In this document: positions 1 through 7,685 of the stretch, one piece after another | How positions within the stretch are numbered: position 1 is the stretch's first letter | Layout of the letters: each line of letters begins with the position of its first letter | Source of the DNA: Fredinandcohnia quinoae | GTDB taxonomy: Bacteria; Bacillota; Bacilli; Bacillales; Bacillaceae_L | Direction: 5' to 3' | Assembly (NCBI RefSeq): GCF_022427965.1 | Contig: NZ_JAKTTI010000001.1 | Location: forward strand, 1-64,000 | Length of the DNA: 64,000 nt | Translations under genes and position numbers: made by a program | The notes under the pieces: generated by a model | What the model was told of the DNA's origin: nothing | Database searches by the model: none | The model's input: only the letters and a program-made list of their open reading frames with translations

Positions 1-77
1 CCAAGCCTGTAGTGGACTTTCACCACCGAGTATTCGCCCATGCAGGGCGCACAAAGGAAAGGAATCACTTATTGTGA
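1..77 (+). other. unidentified edge fragment, open frame with stop at 75-77
   Basis: The first bases read as an open plus-strand frame (from base 3) that ends in TGA at 75-77, with a peptide ending ...AHAGRTKERNHLL. It is cut by the window edge and I recognise no domain. It lies just downstream of tkt, so it could be the 3' end of a plus-strand gene, a scrap of a dispersed repeat, or non-coding DNA. A short stretch with this look (GACTTTCACCACC...) seems familiar to me as recurrent Bacillus intergenic sequence, but that is memory and not shown here. Confidence 0.2.
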
Positions 78-84
78 TTCCTTT
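58..84 (-). terminator. terminator of tkt
   Basis: An 11-bp perfect inverted repeat (AAAGGAATCAC / GTGATTCCTTT) with a 5-base loop lies 11 bases past the tkt stop. T-rich sequence follows on the minus strand. It may also act on plus-strand transcripts, since a T run follows on that side too. Confidence 0.65.
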
Positions 85-94
85 TACCTACAAA

Positions 95-2101
95 TTATTC
101 ACTTACTAATTTTTTCACTCGGTTTACAACATTTTCAACTGTAAATCCATATTCGCTCATTACCTTTTCACCAGGAGCAGATGCACCAAATTGAGAAATA
201 CCTAAGACATCTCCTTCATCACCAGTATATCTTTCCCAACCAAGTGGAGATGCCATTTCGATACCAAGACGCTTCTTCACGTTCCTAGGGATAACGGATT
301 CTTTATATTCCTTTGATTGTGCTTCAAAACGATCCCATGATGGCATACTTACAACCGAAACATCAATATTTTCATTTGCTAGTACTTTTTGTGCTTCAAC
401 CGCAAGGCTTACTTCTGAACCTGTTGCCAAAAGTAATGCGTCAGGTTGCTCTCCCTTAGCTTTAGAAATAATGTATGCGCCTTTTTGCACACCTTCATAG
501 GCATTTACATCTGTACCTGCGATTGTAGGTAGATTTTGACGTGTCAACACTAGTGCTGTTGGTGTTTCTGTTGATTCTAAAGCTGTTCTCCATGCAGCGG
601 CAGCTTCATTTCCATCAGCTGGACGGATTACCGATAGATTTGGCATTGATCTTAATGATGGTAATTGTTCGATTGGTTCATGTGTAGGACCATCTTCTCC
701 CACTGCAATACTATCATGGGTAAATACATATGTGACTGGTAATTTCATTAATGCTGCTAGACGAATAGCAGGTCTTACATAATCAGAGAACACAAAGAAT
801 GTTCCACCGTATACTTTTACTCCACCATGAAGGGCCATACCATTTAATGCAGCACCCATTGCAAATTCACGTACACCAAACCATATATTACGACCGCTAT
901 AGTCAGCTGGGGTATAGTCAGCTGCACCTTTGATCATCGTATTATTTGATCCTGCTAAATCAGCAGATCCCCCGAAAAATTGAGGAATACGTTGAGCAAT
1001 TGCATTTAATGCTTCACCTGATGATGCACGTGTTGCTAAACTCTTACCCTCTTCGTAAACAGGTAATGATTTTTCCCAGCCTTCAGGAAGCTTGCCTTCT
1101 ATCACCATTTCTAGTTGAGCACCAAGCTCTGGGAAGTTCTTTCTGTAACCGCCGAACATTTGTTCCCATTCGTTTTCTTTTTGTATCCCTGCTTGTTTGA
1201 TGGCAGTATCGAAATGGACATATACCTCATTCGGAACATGGAAGTCTTGCTCGAAAGTCCAATTGTAAGCTTCTTTCGTTAGCTTTGTTTCTTCTAGGCC
1301 TAGAGGACTTCCGTGAACCTTAGAACTCCCTGCTTTATTTGGAGAACCATAGCCAATTGTCGTTCTTACTTCAATCATTGTCGGTCTATTCAAATCATTT
1401 TTTGCTTCAGCGATAGCTTTGTCAATCGCATCAACATCATTACCATCTTCAACTCGAATGTATTGCCACCCATAGGATTTATAGCGTTGTTCAATTGATT
1501 CAGAGAACGAACGATCTAGATCCCCATCTAGTGAAATATCATTAGAATCATATAATACAATTAATCGTCCTAGCTTCAAATGACCAGCTAATGATGAAGC
1601 TTCACCCGATACACCTTCCATTAAATCCCCATCACCGCAAATACTATATGTGAAATGATTGATTATATCATAGGATTCTTTATTATATACTCCAGCTAAG
1701 TGACGTTCTGCCATCGCCATTCCTACAGCCATTGAAATCCCTTGTCCAAGTGGTCCTGTCGTGGCATCTACACCTGCAGTGTGTCCATATTCAGGGTGAC
1801 CTGGGGTTCTACTTCCCCATTGACGAAATTCTTTGAGATCTTCTATTGAAAGATCATAACCAGATAAATGAAGCATGCTGTATAAAAGCATCGACCCATG
1901 GCCCGCCGACAATACAAAACGATCACGATTAAACCACTTTGGATTGTTCGGATTTTGGTTCATATGCTTCGTCCATAATGCATAGGCCATTGGTGCAGCA
2001 CCCATAGGCATTCCCGGGTGTCCAGAGTTTGCTTTTTCAATTGCATCAATCGATAAAGTACGGATAGAGGCAATTGAAAGATCAGTAATTGAATGAGTCA
2101 T
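95..2101 (-). CDS. tkt: transketolase
   Basis: Thiamine-diphosphate enzyme of the non-oxidative pentose phosphate pathway; it moves two-carbon ketol units between sugar phosphates in the cytosol. The 668-residue length matches Bacillus Tkt. Visible hallmarks are the SGHPG motif with His28, His68 in SAGHGS, the cofactor-binding GDGDLMEG block from residue 156, and the C-half motif [10 protein letters not shown] with the expected catalytic Glu. The start is the ATG at 2101, preceded by GAAAGGA at 9-base spacing; an in-frame TTG six codons upstream lies before the Shine-Dalgarno and is unlikely. The gene is monocistronic, with its own promoter at 2130-2158 and a terminator at 58-84. Confidence 0.97.
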   Translation of the reverse strand: MTHSITDLSIASIRTLSIDAIEKANSGHPGMPMGAAPMAYALWTKHMNQNPNNPKWFNRDRFVLSAGHGSMLLYSMLHLSGYDLSIEDLKEFRQWGSRTPGHPEYGHTAGVDATTGPLGQGISMAVGMAMAERHLAGVYNKESYDIINHFTYSICGDGDLMEGVSGEASSLAGHLKLGRLIVLYDSNDISLDGDLDRSFSESIEQRYKSYGWQYIRVEDGNDVDAIDKAIAEAKNDLNRPTMIEVRTTIGYGSPNKAGSSKVHGSPLGLEETKLTKEAYNWTFEQDFHVPNEVYVHFDTAIKQAGIQKENEWEQMFGGYRKNFPELGAQLEMVIEGKLPEGWEKSLPVYEEGKSLATRASSGEALNAIAQRIPQFFGGSADLAGSNNTMIKGAADYTPADYSGRNIWFGVREFAMGAALNGMALHGGVKVYGGTFFVFSDYVRPAIRLAALMKLPVTYVFTHDSIAVGEDGPTHEPIEQLPSLRSMPNLSVIRPADGNEAAAAWRTALESTETPTALVLTRQNLPTIAGTDVNAYEGVQKGAYIISKAKGEQPDALLLATGSEVSLAVEAQKVLANENIDVSVVSMPSWDRFEAQSKEYKESVIPRNVKKRLGIEMASPLGWERYTGDEGDVLGISQFGASAPGEKVMSEYGFTVENVVNRVKKLVSE

Positions 2102-2129
2102 TAGATAACATCCTTTCAATAGTTACTTA

Positions 2130-2158
2130 TGTATAACTATTATCATATAGCGTGTCAA
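2130..2158 (-). promoter_or_regulatory. sigma-A promoter of tkt
   Basis: On the minus strand TTGACA (2158-2153) and TATACA (2135-2130) are separated by exactly 17 bases. The -10 box ends about 28 bases before the tkt start codon. Confidence 0.65.
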
Positions 2159-2330
2159 TCAAATGTACAACATTAAAACAAAAAAACAAAGGTATTTATA
2201 GCCTTAAATCATACTGGATTAGTTTATTACCTTCTATTAAAGTATATACAAAAAATCATTCATGATCTTTCACACTGATTCTCACTATTAAATTTCAGTT
2301 CAAATAAATTGAGAATACAAAACGTTTCGT

Positions 2331-2363
2331 AAAAAAAAGAATACATAGCACAGTATGTATTCC
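2331..2363 (-). terminator. terminator of ynzC
   Basis: A 9-bp perfect stem (GAATACATA / TATGTATTC) with a 6-base loop is followed on the minus strand by eight T residues, directly after the ynzC stop codon. Confidence 0.9.
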
Positions 2364-2594
2364 TTAATGTAATCGTTTTTGTTTGCTTTCCTTTAATTTG
2401 GTTGGTGTTACATCGTTACCTTCCGGGTCAACAACCTTTACTGAATGAAGTGTGTTTGTCATCGAATTTCTAAAGACTTTTAAGTACTCCTGTCTTAATT
2501 CCTGTTGCTCTATTTTCTCTGCCTCTGTAAGCCCAGTTGATTTTGCTTTTTTTGATAAAATATTGATTCGATCTATTTTTTCTTTTGGTAGCAT
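2364..2594 (-). CDS. ynzC: DUF896 family protein YnzC
   Basis: Small cytosolic protein of 76 residues, close in length and sequence to B. subtilis YnzC (77 residues). The family signature is visible as the EQQELRQEYLK segment (residues 28-38) and the VVDPEGNDVTP stretch near residues 54-64. The N-terminal half is predicted to be a helical hairpin; the biochemical role is unknown. In B. subtilis the gene belongs to the LexA-controlled yneA-yneB-ynzC operon. Here the likely upstream partner is the small ORF at 2715-2801, 120 bases away, and no yneB recombinase gene lies between. The ATG at 2594 is preceded by AAAAGGAGA. Confidence 0.9.
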   Translation of the reverse strand: MLPKEKIDRINILSKKAKSTGLTEAEKIEQQELRQEYLKVFRNSMTNTLHSVKVVDPEGNDVTPTKLKESKQKRLH

Positions 2595-2714
2595 TGAAAA
2601 GTTCTCCTTTTATTATGATTGGAACATTGTTCATCGTACTAGAAGAAAAAATATTATACAAGTTTTTCGCTTAAGACTTATTATTAACCGAAATTAATCA
2701 CCTATACTAATGGC

Positions 2715-2801
2715 TTAAATTGCTGAAGCAAAAACCATACCCAAGCTTAACAAAACAAATAATACATAATATATAAAGTCACTTTGTAGTTTTTTCATCA
2801 T
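2715..2801 (-). CDS. 28-residue SOS-controlled single-pass membrane peptide (YneA position)
   Basis: A short gene encoding MMKKL..., a hydrophobic segment of about 20 residues (from residue 9: FIYYVLFVLL, then SLGMVF) and a stop. The two lysines at the N terminus suggest an N-in, C-out topology. A strong Shine-Dalgarno (TTGGAGG, 9 bases before the first of two tandem ATGs) and a TTGACA-18-TATAAT promoter with a LexA box inside the spacer support real expression. It occupies the locus of yneA, whose product in B. subtilis is about 100 residues: a membrane anchor plus a LysM domain that blocks division during SOS. Here the frame ends after the membrane segment and no LysM coding is visible downstream in any frame. 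It may be a minimal division inhibitor, comparable in size to Caulobacter SidA, or a decayed yneA. Function is inferred from position and regulation only. Confidence 0.72.
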   Translation of the reverse strand: MMKKLQSDFIYYVLFVLLSLGMVFASAI

Positions 2802-2847
2802 CTTAAATAACCTCCAACAGAATGTTTGTTCGTATTTATTTGTTTTT

Positions 2848-2877
2848 ATTATAAAGCGAACAAACGTTTCGTGTCAA
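2848..2877 (-). promoter_or_regulatory. sigma-A promoter of the SOS peptide gene
   Basis: Minus strand: consensus TTGACA at 2877-2872, an 18-base spacer, and consensus TATAAT at 2853-2848. The spacer contains the whole LexA box 2857-2870, so bound LexA would block RNA polymerase. Both hexamers match consensus perfectly, unusual strength that fits a tightly repressed gene. Confidence 0.85.
2857..2870. promoter_or_regulatory. LexA operator 1
   Basis: CGAACAAACGTTTC fits the Bacillus LexA consensus CGAACRNRYGTTYC. It lies inside the spacer of the leftward promoter. Confidence 0.88.
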
Positions 2878-2886
2878 GCATTAATT

Positions 2887-2900
2887 CGAACTTATGTTTG
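2887..2900. promoter_or_regulatory. LexA operator 2
   Basis: CGAACTTATGTTTG matches the Bacillus LexA consensus with one or two departures. It overlaps the probable -35 element of lexA, the usual arrangement for autorepression. Confidence 0.8.
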
Positions 2901-2926
2901 TATTTGTTTGTTGAACATGCTATAAT
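2898..2926 (+). promoter_or_regulatory. sigma-A promoter of lexA
   Basis: TTGTAT (2898-2903), a 17-base spacer and a perfect TATAAT (2921-2926). LexA operator 2 overlaps the -35. Confidence 0.65.
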
Positions 2927-2964
2927 CTATGTAAATAAGGCAGAGGCAAGGAGTTGAAGCGGAG

Positions 2965-3588
2965 ATGACAAAACTTTCAAAGAGACAGCAAGATATCTTA
3001 AACTACATAAAAGATGAGGTAAAATTAAAGGGCTATCCACCATCCGTTAGAGAAATTGGAGAAGCAGTAGGACTTGCTTCAAGTTCAACAGTACATGGGC
3101 ATTTATCAAGACTCGAAAATAAAGGACTAATAAGAAGAGACCCTACAAAACCTCGAGCGATTGAAATCTTACACGCGGATGCAGAGGATCAAATACCTAA
3201 GAGTAAGGTTATAAATGTTCCAATTATCGGTAAGGTTACTGCGGGTCAACCTATCACTGCTATAGAAAACATCGAAGAGTATTTTCCACTACCAGACCGA
3301 TTTGTTTCGCCAGATGATCACGTCTTTATGCTTGAAATCATGGGAGATAGTATGATTGAAGCAGGAATATTAGATGGTGATTTGGTAATTGTTAGACAAC
3401 AGCAAACTGCAAATAATGGGGATATTGTAGTAGCAATGACCGAAGAAGATGAGGCCACTGTGAAACGCTTTTTTAAAGAAAAGGATCATATTCGACTACA
3501 GCCTGAAAATTCACTACTTGAACCAATTATCTTAAATAACGTATCTATTCTCGGAAAAGTTGTTGGTGTATACAGAACCGTACACTAA
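2965..3588 (+). CDS. lexA: SOS repressor LexA
   Basis: Transcriptional repressor of the SOS regulon; RecA filaments on single-stranded DNA trigger its self-cleavage. Of 207 residues, positions 1-65 form the winged-helix DNA-binding domain (recognition region about 28-48, [13 protein letters not shown]) and the C-terminal half is the S24 peptidase fold. The Ala93-Gly94 cleavage site (TAGQP), the nucleophile Ser129 (MGDSM) and the general base Lys167 (ATVKRF) are all present. The ATG at 2965 is preceded by an AAGGAG-type site. It is transcribed away from the small SOS peptide gene and probably represses both promoters in the shared region. Confidence 0.97.
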   Translation: MTKLSKRQQDILNYIKDEVKLKGYPPSVREIGEAVGLASSSTVHGHLSRLENKGLIRRDPTKPRAIEILHADAEDQIPKSKVINVPIIGKVTAGQPITAIENIEEYFPLPDRFVSPDDHVFMLEIMGDSMIEAGILDGDLVIVRQQQTANNGDIVVAMTEEDEATVKRFFKEKDHIRLQPENSLLEPIILNNVSILGKVVGVYRTVH

Positions 3589-3599
3589 AAGAATGAATA

Positions 3600-3641
3600 A
3601 GAAAGCGGGTATTTCCATTTTCGGAAAATACCCGCTTTCTA
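3600..3641 (+). terminator. terminator of lexA
   Basis: A long stem, GAAAGCGGGTATTTCC (3601-3616) pairing with 3623-3639 with one bulged base, is followed by a T-rich stretch 12 bases after the lexA stop. It faces the end of glnA and could serve both strands. Confidence 0.8.
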
Positions 3642-3676
3642 TATTTAAAAGATAAGAAAATTATGCGAATTAATGG

Positions 3677-3706
3677 CTAGCGCAAGTGCTTAGACGCTTG
3701 CGCATT
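3677..3706. repeat. short inverted repeat after glnA, probable remnant of the palindromic repeat family
   Basis: GCGCAAG (3680-3686) and CTTGCGC (3697-3703) form a hairpin just past the glnA stop. The minus-strand reading GCGCAAGCGTC resembles the left end of the complete repeat at 8701-8820 (GCGCAAGCGCC). It could work as a weak glnA terminator. Confidence 0.45.
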
Positions 3707-3708
3707 TC

Positions 3709-5043
3709 TTAATAAGTCGTCATATACTGTTCGCGTTCCCAAGGGTGGACTTGCTTACGGAACATATCCCATTCAATTTCTTTCGCTTCAATAAAATGTT
3801 CAAATAAATGATGACCTAGCGCACTCGTAATTATTTCATCATCCTTTAATTGTTCAAGTGCTTGTGCAAGTGTTGCAGGAAGGTCGTTAATTCCAGCTTC
3901 AACACGTTCTTGTTTACTCATAACATAAATATTTCGATCTACCGCTGCTGGTGGGACAAGTTGATTCTTCACTCCATCAAGCCCTGCAGCAAGTAACACA
4001 GCCATTGCTAGATAAGGATTTGCAGCAGGATCTACACTTCGCACTTCAACCCGCGTACTTAACCCACGAGAAGCAGGAATTCGTACAAGTGGGCTTCTAT
4101 TTTGCGCAGACCATGCTACATAGCATGGAGCTTCATAGCCGGGTACTAGTCGTTTGTATGAGTTAACAGTTGGATTCGTAACAGCTGTAAAGTTAGGAGC
4201 ATGCTTTAAAATCCCTGCAATAAAATGAATAGCAGTTTCACTTAATTGGCGATCACCATTCTCATCAAAAAATACATTTTCACCATTTTTAAATAATGAT
4301 AGATTACAGTGCATCCCAGAACCTGCTACACCAAATAATGGCTTTGGCATAAATGTGGCATGTAGTCCGTGTTTACGGGCAATCGTCTTAACTACTAACT
4401 TAAACGTTTGAATATCATCACAGGCTTTAATTGCATCTGCATATTTGAAATCAATTTCATGTTGTCCAGGTGCTACCTCATGATGAGATGCCTCAACCTC
4501 AAACCCCATTTCTTCTAACTCTAATACTATATCACGGCGACAGTTTTCACCTAAGTCGGTTGGTGCTAAGTCAAAATAACCACCGTTATCATTTAATTCC
4601 AGAGTTGGATTACCTTTTTCATCTAATTTAAATAGGAAAAATTCAGGCTCAGGCCCAAGATTAAAATCAGTAAATCCTAATGCTTCCATTTCCTTAAGCA
4701 TTCTCTTAAGATTATTACGCGGATCACCTTCAAAAGGAGTTCCATCTGCATTGTAAATATCACAGATTAATCGTGCAACCTTCCCCTTTTCAGCAGTCCA
4801 TGGGAAAATTACCCAAGTATCCAAATCTGGATATAAGTACATATCTGATTCTTCAATACGGACAAAACCTTCAATCGAAGATCCATCAAACATCATCTTA
4901 TTACTTAATGCCTTTTCCAACTGGCTAATTGGAATTTCAACGTTTTTAATTGTTCCAAGAATATCTGTAAATTGGAGACGAATATACTTTACATTTTCCT
5001 CTTTTGCTAAACGAAAAATATCCTCTTTTGTAAATCTACTCAT
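3709..5043 (-). CDS. glnA: glutamine synthetase, type I
   Basis: ATP-dependent synthesis of glutamine from glutamate and ammonia; a cytosolic dodecamer and the main ammonium-assimilation enzyme. The 444 residues match Bacillus GlnA (GS-I-alpha, not regulated by adenylylation). Landmarks are DGSSIEGF (residues 53-60) followed by Arg62, a residue tied to feedback inhibition in B. subtilis, GPEPEFFLF, the ATP-site region SGMHCNLS, and [13 protein letters not shown]. The C-terminal tail ...QYMTTY is the part that contacts GlnR and TnrA in the known system. It lies 17 bases downstream of glnR in the classic glnRA operon. Confidence 0.98.
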   Translation of the reverse strand: MSRFTKEDIFRLAKEENVKYIRLQFTDILGTIKNVEIPISQLEKALSNKMMFDGSSIEGFVRIEESDMYLYPDLDTWVIFPWTAEKGKVARLICDIYNADGTPFEGDPRNNLKRMLKEMEALGFTDFNLGPEPEFFLFKLDEKGNPTLELNDNGGYFDLAPTDLGENCRRDIVLELEEMGFEVEASHHEVAPGQHEIDFKYADAIKACDDIQTFKLVVKTIARKHGLHATFMPKPLFGVAGSGMHCNLSLFKNGENVFFDENGDRQLSETAIHFIAGILKHAPNFTAVTNPTVNSYKRLVPGYEAPCYVAWSAQNRSPLVRIPASRGLSTRVEVRSVDPAANPYLAMAVLLAAGLDGVKNQLVPPAAVDRNIYVMSKQERVEAGINDLPATLAQALEQLKDDEIITSALGHHLFEHFIEAKEIEWDMFRKQVHPWEREQYMTTY

Positions 5044-5060
5044 TTTTAACCCTCCTGATG

Positions 5061-5462
5061 TTAATGAAAGAATCTTGTCATATGACCCGGTCTTGAATCT
5101 GGCTTGTTGAAACGGCCTGCATCAATCAATTCTGACCGAAGCAATTTCCTTAATTCTGCATTTGATAAATCTTCCTTAGCAGACACTTTTTGTTCTTCAA
5201 ACTTCCCACGTGCTTGTTCATCTTTCATAGAAAGGATTTGTTTTATACCTGCAAGGTTAACCTTTTGTTCAAGCAAACTCTTTATTTCTAAAAGTCGATC
5301 AACATCATAAAAAGAATAATGTCTACGATTACTTTCAGTCCTTGCAGGAAAAATTAAGCCGTGTTCTTCATAATAGCGGATTTGCCGAGCAGACAACTCT
5401 GTTAGCTGCATGACGATTCCTATTGGAAACAGCGGCATCGAACGTCTAACTTCGTCACTCAT
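5061..5462 (-). CDS. glnR: nitrogen repressor GlnR (MerR family)
   Basis: MerR-family repressor of glnRA and other nitrogen genes, activated by feedback-inhibited glutamine synthetase. The 133-residue protein has the winged helix at about residues 13-60 ([18 protein letters not shown]...[15 protein letters not shown]), a dimerisation helix, and a C-terminal tail ([13 protein letters not shown]...) corresponding to the autoinhibitory and GS-contact region. It is first in the operon with glnA. Two GlnR/TnrA operators sit at its promoter, indicating autorepression. Confidence 0.96.
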   Translation of the reverse strand: MSDEVRRSMPLFPIGIVMQLTELSARQIRYYEEHGLIFPARTESNRRHYSFYDVDRLLEIKSLLEQKVNLAGIKQILSMKDEQARGKFEEQKVSAKEDLSNAELRKLLRSELIDAGRFNKPDSRPGHMTRFFH

Positions 5463-5490
5463 TACAGCTCCTCCTTTACTTTATTTTCTT

Positions 5491-5519
5491 ATTTTAAGCG
5501 ATGTTAGATATTCTGTCAA
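5491..5519 (-). promoter_or_regulatory. sigma-A promoter of glnRA
   Basis: Minus strand: TTGACA at 5519-5514, a 17-base spacer, and TAAAAT at 5496-5491. The operator 5502-5518 covers the -35 and spacer. Confidence 0.8.
5502..5518. promoter_or_regulatory. GlnR/TnrA operator, promoter-proximal
   Basis: TGTTA-N7-TGTCA matches TGTNA-N7-TNACA with one mismatch and overlaps the -35 hexamer of glnR. Confidence 0.7.
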
Positions 5520-5524
5520 ACTCA

Positions 5525-5541
5525 TGTTAGGTTTTCTTACA
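5525..5541. promoter_or_regulatory. GlnR/TnrA operator, upstream
   Basis: TGTTA-N7-TTACA is a perfect match to the TGTNA-N7-TNACA consensus. Its centre is 23 bases (about two helical turns) from the first operator, as in B. subtilis glnRA where two sites are bound. Confidence 0.85.
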
Positions 5542-5542
5542 T

Positions 5543-5571
5543 GAAAAAAAGAAGGAATTTTTATCCTTCTT
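5543..5571 (-). terminator. terminator of ynbB
   Basis: AGAAGGA / TCCTTCT stem with a 7-base loop, then eight T residues on the minus strand. The 5' arm lies within the last codons of ynbB. Confidence 0.85.
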
Positions 5572-6841
5572 TTTTCATTACAACTAATCCTTTAGACAGT
5601 AAAAAGTTTATAGCCAAGCAAACTGCAATTTTCACATGCGAATAGGTCAGCCCACCTTGAACATATGCTACAAATGGGGGTCTTGTAGGACCATCCGCTG
5701 TAAGCTCAATACTCGCTCCTTGAATAAAAGTTCCCGCTGCCATAATCACATCATCTTCATAACCAGGCATATAACTTGGATACGGAGTTACATGAGAATT
5801 AACAGGTGATGCAAATTGAATCGCTTGACAGAAAGCAACCATCATTTCCTTATTTTCTAGTTGAACCGATTGAATAAGATCTGTACGTGGACTATTCCAC
5901 TTTGGATATGTATTAAACCCTAATCTCTCCAATATTGCCGCTGAGAAAATAGCGCCTTTAAGCGCTTGTCCCACAACGTGCGGAGCCAAGAAGAAGCCCT
6001 GATACATTTCCTGTAATGAATAAAGTGATGCACCTGCTTCTGCACCAATACCTGGTGATGTTAGTCGATATGAACAAGCTTCAACCAATTCTTTCTTACC
6101 TACGATGTAGCCACCAGTTTTCGCTAATCCTCCGCCTGGGTTTTTAATTAAAGAACCCGCTATCAGATCTGCTCCAACATGACAAGGTTCACTCGTCTCT
6201 ACAAACTCACCATAACAATTATCAACAAACACAATACAATCAGGTTTGATTTCTTTGACGAAATCAATCATTTCCTTAATTTCCTTGATTGAGAATGATG
6301 GTCTCGTCGCATACCCTTTCGAACGTTGAATACCAATCATCTTCGTACGTTCATTAATCGCGGCCTTAATTGCAGGAAAATCTGGTTTCCCTTCATTTGT
6401 TAAATCTACAGTATTATAGTCAATGTGGAATTCCTTCAAAGAGCCATTTCCACTACCTCTTATTCCAACAATTTCCTCTAACGTATCGTATGGCTTACCT
6501 GTAATATACAGCAATTCATCATTTGGCCGTAAAATGCCAAATAATGCAATTGATATTGCATGGGTTCCTGAAATAATTTGTGGTCGTACAAGTGCTGCTT
6601 CTCCACCTAATACTTCAGCATAAACTGCTTCTAGTGTATCTCTACCATTATCATCATACCCATAGCCGGTAGATGGATTAAAATGAGTATCACTTACCTT
6701 ATTTGTTTGAAAGCTCTTTAAAACACGATATTGATTATAATCAATCTTTTTATCTATTTCTTGATGTATCGAGCTAATTTGCGCTTCAGTTTCTTCAACA
6801 AGTGTTTTTATTTCATTTCCAAATTCCATATCAGTATACAT
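5561..6841 (-). CDS. ynbB: YnbB, methionine gamma-lyase family PLP protein
   Basis: Pyridoxal-phosphate fold-type I protein of the family annotated as methionine gamma-lyase or aluminium resistance protein; 426 residues, the usual length. The cofactor region is visible as VDNCYGEFVE followed by SLIKNPGGGLAKTGGYI, where the Lys in LIKNPGG is the likely Schiff-base residue. Substrate specificity is not settled by sequence. From memory, B. subtilis YnbB has been linked to 5-aminopentanol modification of EF-P, which would connect it to ymfI, ymfH and ymfF further along this window. The ATG at 6841 has AAAGGGGAAG just upstream. Confidence 0.88.
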   Translation of the reverse strand: MYTDMEFGNEIKTLVEETEAQISSIHQEIDKKIDYNQYRVLKSFQTNKVSDTHFNPSTGYGYDDNGRDTLEAVYAEVLGGEAALVRPQIISGTHAISIALFGILRPNDELLYITGKPYDTLEEIVGIRGSGNGSLKEFHIDYNTVDLTNEGKPDFPAIKAAINERTKMIGIQRSKGYATRPSFSIKEIKEMIDFVKEIKPDCIVFVDNCYGEFVETSEPCHVGADLIAGSLIKNPGGGLAKTGGYIVGKKELVEACSYRLTSPGIGAEAGASLYSLQEMYQGFFLAPHVVGQALKGAIFSAAILERLGFNTYPKWNSPRTDLIQSVQLENKEMMVAFCQAIQFASPVNSHVTPYPSYMPGYEDDVIMAAGTFIQGASIELTADGPTRPPFVAYVQGGLTYSHVKIAVCLAINFLLSKGLVVMKKEG

Positions 6842-7033
6842 ATGCTTCCCCTTTATTGTTTTTCATCAAAATGATTATGCTCCTTCTTCGGAACGTAATA
6901 TTCTATGATATCATAACAAAATTATATAAATATAACCAATATTGATAATATGAATAATTTTGTATTGTACAGTTCGTTATTTGTGTATAAAATCATATTG
7001 AACCAACATGAATTACGTAATTGAAGGAGAAGT

Positions 7034-7660
7034 ATGATGGCGTGGGAAGTATTAGGTATTATCGGAACTTTTGCCTTTGCTATTAGTGGTGCACTTATAG
7101 CAATGGAAGAAGAATATGATATATTAGGAGTTTATATTTTAGGAATTGTTACTGCATTTGGCGGAGGAGCCATTCGAAATTTATTAATCGGTGTCCCTGT
7201 CTCCGAGCTTTGGAAACAAGGACCACTTTTTCTAATTGCACTTTTTTCAATTTCTGCGATTTTTTTATTTCCTAATGTTCTAATCAAACATTGGAATAGA
7301 TGGGGAAATTTCTTTGATGCAATCGGTTTAGCAGCATTTGCCATTCAAGGAGCCCTTTACGCAGTTAACATGAATCATCCAATAAGTGCAGTTGTCGTAG
7401 CTGCAGTATTAACAGGAAGTGGTGGTGGTATAGTCCGTGACCTTCTTGCAAGGAGAAAGCCATTAGTGTTACGTTCAGAAATATACGCGGTATGGGCAAT
7501 TGTAGCTGGACTTGCGATTGGGTTGGGACTTTTTCAATCAACATTCGGATTATATAGCTTATTTATTATTATTGTAATCCTAAGAATGCTCTCTTATATT
7601 TATGACTGGAAACTACCAACAAAACCAATTCATATTAATCAAAATAAGCAACAAATGTAA
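7034..7660 (+). CDS. trimeric intracellular cation (TRIC) channel family membrane protein
   Basis: UPF0126/TRIC family protein, 208 residues, in the cytoplasmic membrane. Two tandem three-helix repeats are visible: the first with FAISGALIA and the glycine-rich AFGGGAIRNLL (about residues 41-51), the second with FAIQGALYA and TGSGGGIVRDLL (about 127-138). The two GGG-x-IR motifs are the hallmark. Homologues such as B. subtilis YvgT are probably potassium-type cation channels. It is one of only two plus-strand genes and sits where B. subtilis has hflX (ynbA), so it appears to be an insertion at this locus. GGAG at 7026-7029 favours either of two tandem ATGs (7034 or 7037). Confidence 0.9.
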   Translation: MMAWEVLGIIGTFAFAISGALIAMEEEYDILGVYILGIVTAFGGGAIRNLLIGVPVSELWKQGPLFLIALFSISAIFLFPNVLIKHWNRWGNFFDAIGLAAFAIQGALYAVNMNHPISAVVVAAVLTGSGGGIVRDLLARRKPLVLRSEIYAVWAIVAGLAIGLGLFQSTFGLYSLFIIIVILRMLSYIYDWKLPTKPIHINQNKQQM

Positions 7661-7685
7661 GAGCCGCCTTTAAAGCGGCTCTTAT
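7659..7685. terminator. shared terminator between the TRIC gene and spoVK
   Basis: Inverted repeat AAGAGCCGC / GCGGCTCTT with a 7-base loop between two convergent genes, followed on the plus side by a T-rich stretch. It overlaps the stop codons of both genes. Confidence 0.8.

Noticed and set aside
946-1498. Plus-strand open frames of 60-84 codons inside tkt
   Set aside because: They lie antisense to a strongly conserved gene, lack ribosome-binding sites and have no recognisable protein features. The same holds for the many other antisense frames across the window.
2305-2330. AAAACGTTTCGT near the ynzC terminator as a LexA box or CRE
   Set aside because: It shares part of both motifs but lacks the CGAAC half-site of LexA and the full CRE core, and lies downstream of ynzC.
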